Positions 37,731 to 47,468 of a DNA stretch of 64,000 nt are shown piece after piece. Source of the DNA: Fulvivirga marina. Lineage in GTDB: Bacteria; Bacteroidota; Bacteroidia; Cytophagales; Cyclobacteriaceae. Position 1 is the first letter of the stretch. Each line of letters starts with the position of its first letter. The stretch is from contig NZ_JAEUGD010000019.1 in assembly GCF_016775155.1 (NCBI RefSeq), positions 75,264 to 139,263 of the forward strand. The letters run 5' to 3'. The notes under the pieces were generated by a model that did not search any database, was not told where the DNA came from, and saw only the letters and a program-made list of their open reading frames with translations. The position numbers and the translations under genes are program-made.

Positions 37731-38969
37731 CTATTCAAAACGTAAGGACTCAATAGGATCAAGCTTAGCAGCCTTATTTGCTGGATAATAGCCTGAAATT
37801 AACCCTACAGCCACACAAACTACCAGACCTACTACAATCCAAAGCCAAGGCATAACAAAACCATCAATACCAAGAATACTGGCAAATAAATTACCAATAC
37901 CTACGCCCAGTATGATTCCTGCGAGACCTCCTAAAAGACATACTACTATAGCTTCAATAATGAATTGCTGACGGATTCTTAGTGGAGTTGCTCCAAGAGC
38001 TTTTCTCACCCCTACTTCTCTGGTTCTCTCTGTAACGGACACCATCATGATGTTCATCAGAGCAACACATGCCCCCAACAAAGTGATAAATCCTATTATA
38101 AATCCAGCAACCCTCAATATGCCAGACAACTCTCCCATGGTATCAGCAAGCGACTCACTTTTAGAGATTTCGAAAGAATTAGGATCTCCCAGCCTGTCCT
38201 GCCTGATCTTCCTCATAATACCCGTAGCCTCGCCCATAGCCATATCCATTTCAGCAGGATTATTAATACCTACGGTCAGACTATATTTAAGCTGCCTGTC
38301 AGAAGACATCCTGCTAGCATTAATAATCGGAATAATCGCTGAATTATCAGGACCACTACCTCCTCCTATCTGCCCTTTCTCTTCCAGTATGCCTATCACT
38401 TTATACTTGCTACCCAATATGGATATTTCAGTATTAAGAGGTTCTTCATCGTTAGAATAAAGTGCCTCCACCACATCAGGGCCAATAATAGCAACATTGG
38501 TACCATACTCCACTTCTATATTAGAAAAATTTCTCCCTTTTTTAAGGTTAAGCCCTTCAAGGGCCACATACTCATCATTAGCCCCCACTACCCATACATT
38601 AGGATTGGTCTTTTTAGACTTATGCTTTAGTTCCGCACTCCAGGATGCAGAAGTAGAAAGGCTAACACTGGAAGGGTATGCATATACCTCTGTAAATCTT
38701 ACTGCCTCTTTCAAGGTTAGCGGTGGAGCCACCCGCTCTGTTCTTCCCTGATTCCTCCCTCCACGGTTTCTTTTGGAATAAATATCAAAAGTATTCACAC
38801 CCAGTTCTGCCAGACTATCTTTAACCGAATACTGAATACCATCAACGGCCGTTAGGATTCCAACCAGACTGGTAATACCTATCGCTACAATCAATGCGGT
38901 AAGTATAGTTCTCAGCAGGTTGGCGTTGATTGACTTTAATCCCTCTTTTATATTTTCTTGTAAATCCAT
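37731..38969 (-). CDS. MacB/FtsX-type ABC transporter permease
   Basis: A 412-residue permease with one N-terminal helix (about 17-40, [22 protein letters not shown]), a large periplasmic MacB_PCD domain (about 45-270) and three C-terminal helices with the FtsX motif ([37 protein letters not shown]). Such proteins pair with a LolD/MacB ATPase for lipoprotein release, peptide efflux or mechanotransmission, but no ATPase gene is adjacent. It appears to be a single-gene unit; a near -7 element (TACTTTAG) is present about 30 bp upstream of the ATG. Substrate unknown. Confidence 0.85.
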   Translation of the reverse strand: MDLQENIKEGLKSINANLLRTILTALIVAIGITSLVGILTAVDGIQYSVKDSLAELGVNTFDIYSKRNRGGRNQGRTERVAPPLTLKEAVRFTEVYAYPSSVSLSTSASWSAELKHKSKKTNPNVWVVGANDEYVALEGLNLKKGRNFSNIEVEYGTNVAIIGPDVVEALYSNDEEPLNTEISILGSKYKVIGILEEKGQIGGGSGPDNSAIIPIINASRMSSDRQLKYSLTVGINNPAEMDMAMGEATGIMRKIRQDRLGDPNSFEISKSESLADTMGELSGILRVAGFIIGFITLLGACVALMNIMMVSVTERTREVGVRKALGATPLRIRQQFIIEAIVVCLLGGLAGIILGVGIGNLFASILGIDGFVMPWLWIVVGLVVCVAVGLISGYYPANKAAKLDPIESLRFE

Positions 38970-39178
38970 GAAAATCCTACTTTTGTGAAACTAAAGTAAT
39001 TAATTAAATCGTTGATACATTTACAAATTATCTGATTAGTTGATATGGCGTTTTATCGGTAATTTAGAAAGTTGAAATTTTGACCGTTAGGCAGAAGCAT
39101 ATTTAAACAATTCAACACAACACTGAAAGTATATAAACTATTAGTTCTATACCGGTATCAAGGAAAAGTCAGACTTTT

Positions 39179-40441
39179 ATGAAGAGAACCATTTTCACTA
39201 CCCTTTTAGTATTCATCATCTTTGGTTATACCTATGCCAGCTATATATATATCCCTATGAATGAAAAGCAGGCCAACCATTTAAAGGCCTATGGCATAGC
39301 TTACTGGGTATTGCAAAACGACATAGAAGTCGACTGGCTCTTGAACTACGAAGGTGGAAGCTTCATGTGTAAGTATTACCAAAAATTCGAAAATGAACTG
39401 ATTATCAGAGGTGTAAGCTATCAAGTAATCTCTGATGCCCAAGCAAATTCTATCATTGAGTCAATAGCCAGCCCATCGTCCAACACGGACATTATGAAAC
39501 TGGAGAAATTTCCCAAAATAGCGGTCTACTCTCCCAAAAGCAAACTGCCCTGGGATGATGCCGTGACCCTGGTTTTGACCTATGCAGAGATACCCTATAC
39601 CGTTATTTTTGATGACGAGGTTTTGGCCGGAGAACTTCCAAAGTATGACTGGCTTCACCTTCATCATGAAGATTTCACGGGGCAGTATGGAAAATTCTAT
39701 CGCTCTTTTAAAAACATGCCCTGGTATATAGAACAGCAACGTGAGTTTGAGGAGTCTGCAAGAAAACATGGCTTCAACAAGGTTTCCCACCTCAAACTGG
39801 TAGTTACCAAAAGAATCAAAGAGTTTGTGAGCGGTGGAGGTTTTTTATTTGCTATGTGCTCCGCTACTGACACATACGATATAGCTCTGGCTGCGGAAGG
39901 CCTGGATATTGTAGAACGTATGTATGACGGCGACCCTGCCGACCCTACGGCACAGCAAAAGCTGAACTTTGAAAATACTTTCGCTTTTGACAACTTCAAA
40001 ATTTCCAGAGACCCATACGAATACGAATTCTCCAATATTGACAATCAATTCTCAGAAAGAGGACTTCGGGAGGAGAATGATTACTTTAACTTGTTTGAGT
40101 TTTCCGCCAAATGGGACCCAATCCCCACAATGCTTACTCAGAACCATACCCGTGTAATCAAAGGTTTCTATGGGCAAACTACAGGATATAAAAAGAAGCT
40201 TGTAAAACCTGATGTGGTGATCATGGGAGAAAACAAATCAATAAAAGAAGTAAAATATATTCATGGTGTATTTGGCAAAGGCTTCTGGACTTTCTACGGT
40301 GGTCATGATCCTGAAGATTATCAGCACCTCGTCAATGAAGAGCCGACAGATCTTAACCTTCATCCCAACTCACCAGGCTATCGCCTGATCCTGAATAATA
40401 TTCTGTTCCCTGCTGCTAAAAAGAAGAAACAAAAAACCTGA
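39179..40441 (+). CDS. Bacteroidota exported protein usually named 'asparagine synthetase B'
   Basis: A 420-residue protein with a signal peptide (about 1-20). It belongs to a Bacteroidota-conserved family that databases label asparagine synthetase B, recognised by the start YIYIPMNEKQANHLKAYGIAYW and by FAMCSATDTYDIALAAEG and FGKGFWTFYGGHDPEDY. None of the asparagine synthetase features (N-terminal nucleophile Cys, SGGLDS pyrophosphatase loop) is present, so that name should not be taken as function. The middle region looks like a Rossmann or glutamine-amidotransferase-like fold (HLHHEDFTGQYG, GGGFLFAMCSA). Possibly a periplasmic ThuA/GATase-like protein; uncertain. Confidence 0.7.
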   Translation: MKRTIFTTLLVFIIFGYTYASYIYIPMNEKQANHLKAYGIAYWVLQNDIEVDWLLNYEGGSFMCKYYQKFENELIIRGVSYQVISDAQANSIIESIASPSSNTDIMKLEKFPKIAVYSPKSKLPWDDAVTLVLTYAEIPYTVIFDDEVLAGELPKYDWLHLHHEDFTGQYGKFYRSFKNMPWYIEQQREFEESARKHGFNKVSHLKLVVTKRIKEFVSGGGFLFAMCSATDTYDIALAAEGLDIVERMYDGDPADPTAQQKLNFENTFAFDNFKISRDPYEYEFSNIDNQFSERGLREENDYFNLFEFSAKWDPIPTMLTQNHTRVIKGFYGQTTGYKKKLVKPDVVIMGENKSIKEVKYIHGVFGKGFWTFYGGHDPEDYQHLVNEEPTDLNLHPNSPGYRLILNNILFPAAKKKKQKT

Positions 40442-40467
40442 TGATGGCTAATTTATCAGCTACCTGT

Positions 40468-41061
40468 CTAATGCATCCTGTCCCCTCTTACCTCAAGGTT
40501 TTCAATGATTTCCGCTTCGGCTGCTAGTATTTCACGCCACCTGGTCATTACAGTTTCCTCTGGAAGGTAAGTCTTGGCCAATTTAAGGAAGCTCTTATAA
40601 TGACCTGCTTCTGAAACCATCAGCTCATAGTAAAACTTTTGAAGCTCTTCATCTTCGATGTTTTTCCATAGTAATCTAAATCGCTCACAGCTTCTTGCTT
40701 CAATCAGCGCGTTAAACAATAGTTTTTCGACAAGCTGTTCTTCCCTGCTCCCTCCTTTTTTCTCAACTTTACTAAGCTGCGCTACATACTCATCCTTCCT
40801 CATTGGCCCCAAAGAATAGCCTCGCTTCTTCATTTCCTCAATTACCCGCTCAAAATGACTCCACTCTTCTGCTACCACAGGTGTGAGCATATCTACTAAC
40901 TCCTGCTTTTCAGGAAATTTAATAATGAGCGAAATACACGAACTGGCTGCCTTCTGCTCACAATAGGCGTGATCAATTAATATCTCTTCAATATTCTTTT
41001 CGGCAATATTTACCCACCTCGGATCGGTGGGAAGTTCTAAACCTAGTACGTGTTTATCCAT
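40468..41061 (-). CDS. miaE: tRNA-(ms2io6A)-hydroxylase, MiaE-like
   Basis: A 197-residue ferritin-like diiron protein. Metal-ligand motifs appear in order: ILIDHAYCEQKAA (Glu), EEWSHFE (E-x-x-H), EARSCERF (Glu), SEAGHY (E-x-x-H). The repeated EKQASS-like/EEWSHF layout and length match MiaE, which hydroxylates the isopentenyl side chain of modified A37 in tRNA using O2. It follows the porin gene by 6 bp and is the last gene of the minus-strand lpxK-porin-miaE run. It is convergent with the 'asparagine synthetase B' gene. Confidence 0.85.
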   Translation of the reverse strand: MDKHVLGLELPTDPRWVNIAEKNIEEILIDHAYCEQKAASSCISLIIKFPEKQELVDMLTPVVAEEWSHFERVIEEMKKRGYSLGPMRKDEYVAQLSKVEKKGGSREEQLVEKLLFNALIEARSCERFRLLWKNIEDEELQKFYYELMVSEAGHYKSFLKLAKTYLPEETVMTRWREILAAEAEIIENLEVRGDRMH

Positions 41062-41067
41062 GATTAA

Positions 41068-42993
41068 TTAATCGTAAAAAGACCAGCTAAATCCAAAATC
41101 AAAAATATCATCCTGCGCAGGATAGTACGGAGTCATGAAATACCCCGTTGGACGAAACGCCCTGACAATGTTGTTATATTTCAGGAAGAACCTGCCCCTA
41201 TTGATCTTTGCATTCACAAAAACATCCCACACCGGATAGGGTTCAACTTTAAACTGATCCTGGATGTAGTACTGCATAGTGATCGGATCATAAGCTTGGG
41301 CATAATATTCACTACGCATATGCAAATCAAACCCTATTTGCCATTCCAGATTTCCATCCAGCAGTATTTCATGATAGGAGATCTGTGCATTACCAAATAG
41401 TTCAGGGATACTAACAGCCTCTGACGAACCTCCAGACAAATTGCTATATATCAACTTGGTATTAAAATTAAAGACCTTAAGGAAGTCAATGTTCAAGTCA
41501 AGTTGCCCCTTAAGCACATTGATGTCCCCTGATGTTTGTGTTGGCAGAACACGCTGTCCTTCCGTAATATCATATTCTTTGAAGTAAATATAATTAGTCA
41601 GTAACATGTATTCAGCAGAAGGTATTAACCTAACAGGGCCAAGCTTGAGGTTCAACCCTGCTCTCAAGCTCGATGAAATAGGGGAATCAAAGTCATTACT
41701 CCACACATCATGGCTTCCTCTATACGCCCTTTGGATGTATGCGGGTGTATATTTAACACTTGCTACTTCTCCAAAAAACCATCGGTTCCTTATTTCACCT
41801 CCCAGTTTATACTCTCCTCCCAGCAAATACTCTCCATAAGCGCTGATATAACTCACAGAGTCATTGCCAAAACGCAAATTGAACCCTGCATAGTTTTCCA
41901 GGTAATCAGTATCAAACCCTAGCGTATCTTCGTTGATGTATTTATACTTAAAATCAACCTTGCGAACTTTGTAATAGAAGTTGTAGAAGGTCTTACCAAT
42001 ATCACCTTTCAGACCCAACTCATTCTGTATATACGTTAGCTTTGAACGGTCCTTTGTAGCAGAGGAGTCAACCTCATAAAAGTCGTAAAAAGAAGATGTA
42101 GTATCAGGCTCATCGAGAAAATCATTTTGTTGCTTATAACGATCAAATGAATGATACAACTGAATAAAATCGTTCAACTTATATTGGTGATACAAATGAT
42201 AATTGGTACGAAGCTCATCCGTCTTAGCTTTAGTGAGTATGGTTTGCCTGTTCTCATCAAAGTAAGCAGCTCGAGACAAGTCATCCGATTCCAGTAATAT
42301 CCCCCCATATTCATCTACCTTATGCCTGTTACGAATAAAATTGGCCAACAAAGTATATTTACCATTTTTGGTGCTATAGCTACCGTAACCTCTGTAATAA
42401 ATACCTTCCACATGCCTGTCCCCTCTCCTTACCCTTTGTATCTGCTTATCTATAAACAAGCCTTTGAAGTCAAAACCAATATTTGCTCGCTCATCAATAT
42501 TTCTCGAATATTTGGCGTCCGTTATGGCCCGGCCTTCTCCTCCCCATATAACACCAAACATGGTGTAAGGAGATTTAGTATCAAAGTACCTGACCTCCTC
42601 CGGACCTTCATAATACATATCATAAACTGTAAAACCGGAAGTAGCTCCAATCCGATGCGGTAATTGGGGATAGATAGGGGAAATAGCTGTACCAATATTA
42701 CCCAGGTCCTGGTATAAGTTCGATTCTCTGGCCACATACTGATACCTATGAAGATTTAGTACAGTGGTGTCAATATTCCAATATTGCGGATTATTGTATT
42801 TTATATTTCCTTCATATGTAAAACGACTGGTAGTTGGCCCATATACCTGCTTAGTAGAATCGTCAAGTATACCAGATCCAATACGCTCGGTCTCTTCCTT
42901 TTCCTCAGGAACTACAATTTGGGAAAAACCAATATTAACAACCAGGCTAAGGCCTGTCAAAATAAGTACTACTTTTTTAAAGTCCACACGCAA
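41068..42993 (-). CDS. Bacteroidota putative porin (outer-membrane barrel)
   Basis: A 641-residue outer-membrane protein. Signal peptide of about 25 residues (VVLILTGLSLVVNIGFSQ). The body has many alternating β-strands and the family phrases NPQYWNIDTTVLNLHRYQYV, YMTPYYPAQDDIFDFGFSWSF of the Bacteroidota 'putative porin' family. No ATG exists near the 5' end: the start is TTG at 42993 or GTG at 42987, both leaving the signal peptide intact. It lies 16 bp after lpxK and 6 bp before miaE. Substrate of the pore unknown. Confidence 0.8.
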   Translation of the reverse strand: MRVDFKKVVLILTGLSLVVNIGFSQIVVPEEKEETERIGSGILDDSTKQVYGPTTSRFTYEGNIKYNNPQYWNIDTTVLNLHRYQYVARESNLYQDLGNIGTAISPIYPQLPHRIGATSGFTVYDMYYEGPEEVRYFDTKSPYTMFGVIWGGEGRAITDAKYSRNIDERANIGFDFKGLFIDKQIQRVRRGDRHVEGIYYRGYGSYSTKNGKYTLLANFIRNRHKVDEYGGILLESDDLSRAAYFDENRQTILTKAKTDELRTNYHLYHQYKLNDFIQLYHSFDRYKQQNDFLDEPDTTSSFYDFYEVDSSATKDRSKLTYIQNELGLKGDIGKTFYNFYYKVRKVDFKYKYINEDTLGFDTDYLENYAGFNLRFGNDSVSYISAYGEYLLGGEYKLGGEIRNRWFFGEVASVKYTPAYIQRAYRGSHDVWSNDFDSPISSSLRAGLNLKLGPVRLIPSAEYMLLTNYIYFKEYDITEGQRVLPTQTSGDINVLKGQLDLNIDFLKVFNFNTKLIYSNLSGGSSEAVSIPELFGNAQISYHEILLDGNLEWQIGFDLHMRSEYYAQAYDPITMQYYIQDQFKVEPYPVWDVFVNAKINRGRFFLKYNNIVRAFRPTGYFMTPYYPAQDDIFDFGFSWSFYD

Positions 42994-43009
42994 AACTAAG
43001 TAAAAACAA

Positions 43010-44038
43010 CTAATATGAATAAGCCTTCAGGGAATTCAAAATCGTTTCATCAAATCTCTTGCCACCTTTAATAAACACTGTCTCTATTGGCAAATAAAAT
43101 ACAGGGATATTTTTAAAATGCCCCTCTTTAATAAAAGGCAATAATTTAACCATATCTTTTTCTGTAGTAATCAGGCATTTGGCCTTGCCAACCTCTTCAA
43201 AAGCATTGATTAACATGGCAATATCCTCCAGCTTGTAACGATGGTGGTCTCTAAAATGGTGTTCCCCCTCCAAACGATAGTGTGATGAAACATAAGCTCT
43301 CAAAGGTGCTGGGTTAGCTATACCACTAAAAAGAAATACCTCATTGCTGAACTCGCGGCTTCCGGAAATGCGCTCGGGTTCCATATATTTGATTGAAGCA
43401 AAGGCAATATGAGCGCGGCTGTTATACCTCCTGATATTATCTTCATAATACTGAAAATCAACACTATCAAGGCATTTAGTAACCACAATCATATCTGCTC
43501 GTTGAGCTCCCTTCCTGCTTTCCCTTAATCTACCTGACGGTAACACAAAGTCATTAAAAAATGGCTTATTATAATCTGTCAACAAAATACTAAGACTAGG
43601 CTTCACCGGACGGTGCTGAAAAGCATCATCAAGCAATATTACCTCTGTTTGTGGTTGTTCCGCAAGAATAAAAGGTATGGCTATTGCCCTTTGCTCGCCA
43701 ACCGCTACATGAATATTTTTAAACTTATTGAAAAACTGATAAGGTTCATCACCTATGGTTTTTGGAGAATCATCGTCATTAGCCAGACGAAAGCCTCTGG
43801 TTGACCTGCCATATCCTCTGCTAAGCGTCACTACTTTTTTATCATTAAACAGTCGAATCAAGTATTCTACCATAGGGCTTTTACCAGTCCCCCCTACTGA
43901 CAGGTTGCCAACAGATATAACATTAGCCTCAAATTCAAATGAATGTTTATACCCGCTGTTATAAAGGTAATTTCTAAACCTGGTGATGAGGTCATAAATC
44001 AAAGCAAATGGAAAGAGCAAAATCCCTAAAAAATTCAT
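43010..44038 (-). CDS. lpxK: Tetraacyldisaccharide 4'-kinase
   Basis: A 342-residue kinase that phosphorylates the 4' position of the lipid A disaccharide precursor at the inner membrane face. The N-terminal membrane helix (FLGILLFPFALIYDLITRFRN) is followed by the P-loop VGNLSVGGTGKSPMVEYLI, LSRGYGRSTRG, GDEPYQ, and LLDDAFQHRPV, all diagnostic for LpxK. Length is normal. It is the first gene of the minus-strand run with the porin and miaE, and is divergent from the nif3-like gene. Confidence 0.93.
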   Translation of the reverse strand: MNFLGILLFPFALIYDLITRFRNYLYNSGYKHSFEFEANVISVGNLSVGGTGKSPMVEYLIRLFNDKKVVTLSRGYGRSTRGFRLANDDDSPKTIGDEPYQFFNKFKNIHVAVGEQRAIAIPFILAEQPQTEVILLDDAFQHRPVKPSLSILLTDYNKPFFNDFVLPSGRLRESRKGAQRADMIVVTKCLDSVDFQYYEDNIRRYNSRAHIAFASIKYMEPERISGSREFSNEVFLFSGIANPAPLRAYVSSHYRLEGEHHFRDHHRYKLEDIAMLINAFEEVGKAKCLITTEKDMVKLLPFIKEGHFKNIPVFYLPIETVFIKGGKRFDETILNSLKAYSY

Positions 44039-44067
44039 GAATAGCTTATCAGGTATAATAATTTATA

Positions 44068-44075
44068 TAACTTTG
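44068..44075 (+). promoter_or_regulatory. -7 promoter element for the nif3-like operon
   Basis: TAACTTTG matches TAnnTTTG exactly and lies 23 bp before the ATG at 44099, in the 60-bp divergent region shared with lpxK. Confidence 0.5.
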
Positions 44076-44098
44076 AATGACCGCAAAATTGGTTATTT

Positions 44099-45196
44099 AT
44101 GACTAAAATAAAAGACATAATCCAATATTTAGAAGGCATTGCTCCAGCTGCCTATCAGGAAAGTTACGATAATGCCAGATTGATCACTGGCAACAGCAAT
44201 ACCCCTATCACCAACCTGTTAATTACACTCGATGTTACAGAAGATGTGGTTCAAGAAGCCATCGACAAAAATTGTAACATGATTGTTGCCCACCACCCTA
44301 TAGTATTTAAGGGATTGAAGTCCCTTACCGGCAAGAACTATGTTGAGCGCACTGTAATCAAAGCCATAAAGCATGACATTGCCATTTATGCTATTCATAC
44401 CAACCTGGATAACGTCTTTAACGGAGTTAATAAGAAGATATCTGACAAGATCGGACTTAAAAACACTCGGGTTTTAGTGCCTAAAAAACAAACACTCTCC
44501 AAACTGGTAACTTTCATTCCTAAAAATGATACTTCTCATGTGTTGGAAGCATTACATCGGGCAGGTGCTGGCCATGTTGGTAATTACACCCATTGTAGCT
44601 TCAAAGTTGAGGGCACTGGCACTTTTAAGCCTAATGAAGAGGCCAACCCACACATTGGCAAAGCCAACTTGCAGGAAGAAGTCGCTGAAGATCGTATAGA
44701 AATGATCTTACCCACTCACATGGAGGGAAAAGTACTGTCTGCACTGAAGCTCGCTCACCCCTATGAAGAGGTAGCATATTTTATGACTTCAATAAGCAAC
44801 AGCAACCAGGAAGTCGGCTCCGGAATGATCGGAGAAGTAGAAGAAGAAATGGAATCTTTTGAATTCTTAAAACATTTAAAGGGTAGTATGGGTTTAACAT
44901 GTATCAGGCATACAAAAATACTGCCTGAGCGCATTAGAAAAGTAGCCGTTTGCGGAGGGTCTGGAAGCTTTCTACTAGCTAATGCTATAAGCAAAGGAGC
45001 CGATATTTTCATCACTGCTGACTTTAAATATCATGAGTTTTTTGATGCTGAAGACAAGATAGTAATAGCAGATATCGGGCATTATGAAAGCGAGGTATTT
45101 ACAAAAGAATTAATTAATGAGATATTAAGTAAAAAATTTACTACCTTTGCACTCAATTTATCAGAAACTGTAACAAATCCAATTAGTTACTTATAG
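44099..45196 (+). CDS. Nif3-like dinuclear metal-centre protein
   Basis: A 365-residue NIF3/YbgI family protein, the long form with a PII/CutA-like insert (about 125-230). Metal-binding motifs: AHHPIVFKGLKSL, YAIHTNLDNVFNGVN, and the C-terminal TADFKYHEFFDAED and DIGHYESE. The family forms hexameric toroids with two metal ions per subunit; links to GTP cyclohydrolase I type 2 naming are not proven function. It is followed 5 bp later by a coiled-coil zinc-ribbon-family gene, a pairing widely conserved in Bacteroidota and other bacteria. Confidence 0.88.
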   Translation: MTKIKDIIQYLEGIAPAAYQESYDNARLITGNSNTPITNLLITLDVTEDVVQEAIDKNCNMIVAHHPIVFKGLKSLTGKNYVERTVIKAIKHDIAIYAIHTNLDNVFNGVNKKISDKIGLKNTRVLVPKKQTLSKLVTFIPKNDTSHVLEALHRAGAGHVGNYTHCSFKVEGTGTFKPNEEANPHIGKANLQEEVAEDRIEMILPTHMEGKVLSALKLAHPYEEVAYFMTSISNSNQEVGSGMIGEVEEEMESFEFLKHLKGSMGLTCIRHTKILPERIRKVAVCGGSGSFLLANAISKGADIFITADFKYHEFFDAEDKIVIADIGHYESEVFTKELINEILSKKFTTFALNLSETVTNPISYL

Positions 45197-45201
45197 ATTA
45201 C

Positions 45202-45981
45202 ATGGAAAACACTAGTGTTGCACAAAAACTCGAAGCTCTCGTAAAATTACAATCTATTGATTCGAAACTTGACGAAATAATTAAATTAAGGGGTGACCTT
45301 CCTGATGAGGTTCAAGATTTAGAGGACGAAATCGAAGGGTACAAAACCAGGCATGGAAGGTTTAACACTGAACTGGAAGAACTGGAACAATCTATAAAAG
45401 ATAATAAGACTGGAATTAAAGAAGCTGAAAAGCTAATCCAAAAGTACAACGACCAGCAAAATAACGTAAGAAATAACAGGGAATTCGACGCTATCACCAA
45501 AGAGGTTGAGTTGCAGGAACTTGAGATACAGATACTGGAAAAGAAAACCAGAGAAGCTCAAGAGGCTATTGAAAGAAAGAAGGAAGAGATTGCAGACATT
45601 CAGGCCCTGATAGATGAGAGAGGTGCTGACTTGGAGAGCAAGCAACAAGAGTTAAAAGAGATTCTGGAAGACAGCCAGGAGGAAGAAAGCCAGTTAAAAA
45701 ACGATAGAGAAAAGGCTACAAAGAAGATTGAGCCTAAACTCCTTAAATATTACGAAAAACTAAGAGCTAACCTTTCAAACGGTCTGGCTGTAGTAACTGT
45801 AAAAAGAGGTGCGGCTGAAGGATGTAACATCGTTATCCCTCCTCAAAAAATCGCCGAGATCAGAGAGAAGAAAAAGATTGTAATTGACGAGCATTCAGGC
45901 AGAATATTAGCGGATGTAGACATGGAGTCTATGACCGAAGAAAAGCCTAAGAGAACCACGAGAAGAAAGAAAAAAGCTTAA
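45202..45981 (+). CDS. Coiled-coil protein of C4 zinc-ribbon family with degenerate zinc site
   Basis: A 259-residue protein with a long coiled coil (about 5-175) and the C-terminal segment NGLAVVTVKRG...GCNIVIPPQKIAEI...KKKIVIDEHSGRILAD. In the family this tail carries a C4 zinc ribbon (C-x-x-C ... C-x-x-C-G-R-I-L). Here the first pair reads Ala205-x-x-Cys208 and the second Asp229-x-x-Ser232, so three of four cysteines are gone while the surrounding IPPQ and GRIL framework remains. The zinc site is therefore probably lost. The basic tail (RTTRRKKKA) remains. Family function is poorly known; it follows nif3 in many genomes. Confidence 0.8.
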   Translation: MENTSVAQKLEALVKLQSIDSKLDEIIKLRGDLPDEVQDLEDEIEGYKTRHGRFNTELEELEQSIKDNKTGIKEAEKLIQKYNDQQNNVRNNREFDAITKEVELQELEIQILEKKTREAQEAIERKKEEIADIQALIDERGADLESKQQELKEILEDSQEEESQLKNDREKATKKIEPKLLKYYEKLRANLSNGLAVVTVKRGAAEGCNIVIPPQKIAEIREKKKIVIDEHSGRILADVDMESMTEEKPKRTTRRKKKA

Positions 45982-45983
45982 TA

Positions 45984-47468
45984 TTGGCTTTAAACAAAAA
46001 TATTCTCTTAAAAAAGGTAAGTTTATTCACTTACCTTTTTTTATGCTTTTTACTGCCTGGCACCATACTAGGCAGTAGCTCCGACTGGGATTTTAATAAC
46101 GATGAAAAACAGGCCTATAACCACATTATCTCTCTACGACTGGACAAAGCCACCCCGCTACTGAATGACAAACGTCCGGCGTCCGCATACCTCAAGAACC
46201 TTAGCGAATCTATACGCCTGATCATTACCGAAGACCCTTCCCTTTTTGAGGATTATGAAGACGCGTTCAATGACCGGCTCGACTTTATAGAATCAAAAGA
46301 AAGCAAGGATGGTTTTAAGAAATTTTATATGGCCGAACTATACCTGCAACGGGCCTTCACTAACCTGAAAATGGGATATGATTGGACCGCAGCATGGGAT
46401 TTCCGCCGCGCTTACAAACTGATTGACACCAACACCCAAAAGTATCCCGATTTCCTCCCTAATTACAAAGCCATGGGTCTGCTTCATGTTATGATTGGTT
46501 CAGTTCCTGAGCGACACCAATGGCTGGTTGGCCTGCTAGGCTTGCAAGGTTCCGTAAAACAAGGACTTGCTGAAATTGAGAAAATAGCTAATTCAGATCA
46601 CTTCTTTAACAAAGAGGCTCTTGTTGTTAGCTATTTACTAGAAGCATACCTTCTCAACAGGGCTGATGAGGCTGTCATAAACTTCACTAACCTCTATAAA
46701 AACAACAAAAACAACCTTCTCTTTGGTTATCTGTATATGTCACTACTTATCAAAAATAACCAAAGTCAAAAAGCCCTGGAAGCCTACCAACACTTGAAAA
46801 AGTTCAAAGAGGGCTACCTTGAATTTAATTTTTTAAATTACCTTACTGGGGAAATATACCTTCAAAAAGGCGAATACGACTTAGCAGAAACGTATTTCAC
46901 AGAATTTATCAACAATACCAAAGGGAAGAATTTCACCAAAGATGCTCAATACAAATTATTTTTAACTTATTGGCTTGATAACAAAGAAAATAAAGCAACT
47001 CAAGCGCACCTAAAAGCTCAACTAACGGGACAAACAAAAGTAGAAGCAGATAAACATGCATCAAAAAGCCTAGGTCAGCCTCAATTCCCCAATAAAGTCA
47101 TAATGAAAATCAGACTACTCACCGATGGTGGGTTTTATACAGAAGCAAAAACACTGGTTTCAAAAGACTATGAATTCTCTTCAAAAAAAGACAAGATTGA
47201 ATTCTCCTACAGAAAGGCGCGACTGTTTCACAAGACAGAAGATATAGAAGAAGCCATTAAATTATATGCTACCACTATTAATGAAACTTCAGGGGAAAAC
47301 TGGTATTTCGCACCAAACTCCTGTCTGCAACTAGGGTACATATATCATCAAACAGGAGATTCGGCTCTAGCCAAATACTATTTCAATGAAGTATTGGGAT
47401 ACAAACACCACGAGTACAAAACAAGCCTGGATAACAAAGCCAAAGCAGCCCTGGCCAATTATGAATAA
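45984..47468 (+). CDS. TPR-containing exported protein
   Basis: A 494-residue protein with a TTG start at 45984, 2 bp after the preceding stop; no ATG is available and the TTG restores a complete signal peptide (LLKKVSLFTYLFLCFLLPGTILGS). The body is helical throughout with tetratricopeptide-like pairs, e.g. AAWDFRRAYKLIDTN, YLQKGEYDLAETYFTEFI and YIYHQTGDSALAKYYFNEVLGYK. Probably periplasmic. It is the third gene of the nif3-coiled-coil unit and overlaps the convergent histidine phosphatase gene by 10 bp. Function unknown. Confidence 0.7.
   Translation: MALNKNILLKKVSLFTYLFLCFLLPGTILGSSSDWDFNNDEKQAYNHIISLRLDKATPLLNDKRPASAYLKNLSESIRLIITEDPSLFEDYEDAFNDRLDFIESKESKDGFKKFYMAELYLQRAFTNLKMGYDWTAAWDFRRAYKLIDTNTQKYPDFLPNYKAMGLLHVMIGSVPERHQWLVGLLGLQGSVKQGLAEIEKIANSDHFFNKEALVVSYLLEAYLLNRADEAVINFTNLYKNNKNNLLFGYLYMSLLIKNNQSQKALEAYQHLKKFKEGYLEFNFLNYLTGEIYLQKGEYDLAETYFTEFINNTKGKNFTKDAQYKLFLTYWLDNKENKATQAHLKAQLTGQTKVEADKHASKSLGQPQFPNKVIMKIRLLTDGGFYTEAKTLVSKDYEFSSKKDKIEFSYRKARLFHKTEDIEEAIKLYATTINETSGENWYFAPNSCLQLGYIYHQTGDSALAKYYFNEVLGYKHHEYKTSLDNKAKAALANYE

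Noticed and set aside
39179-40441. True asparagine synthetase
   Set aside because: Signal peptide present and both catalytic motifs of asparagine synthetase absent.
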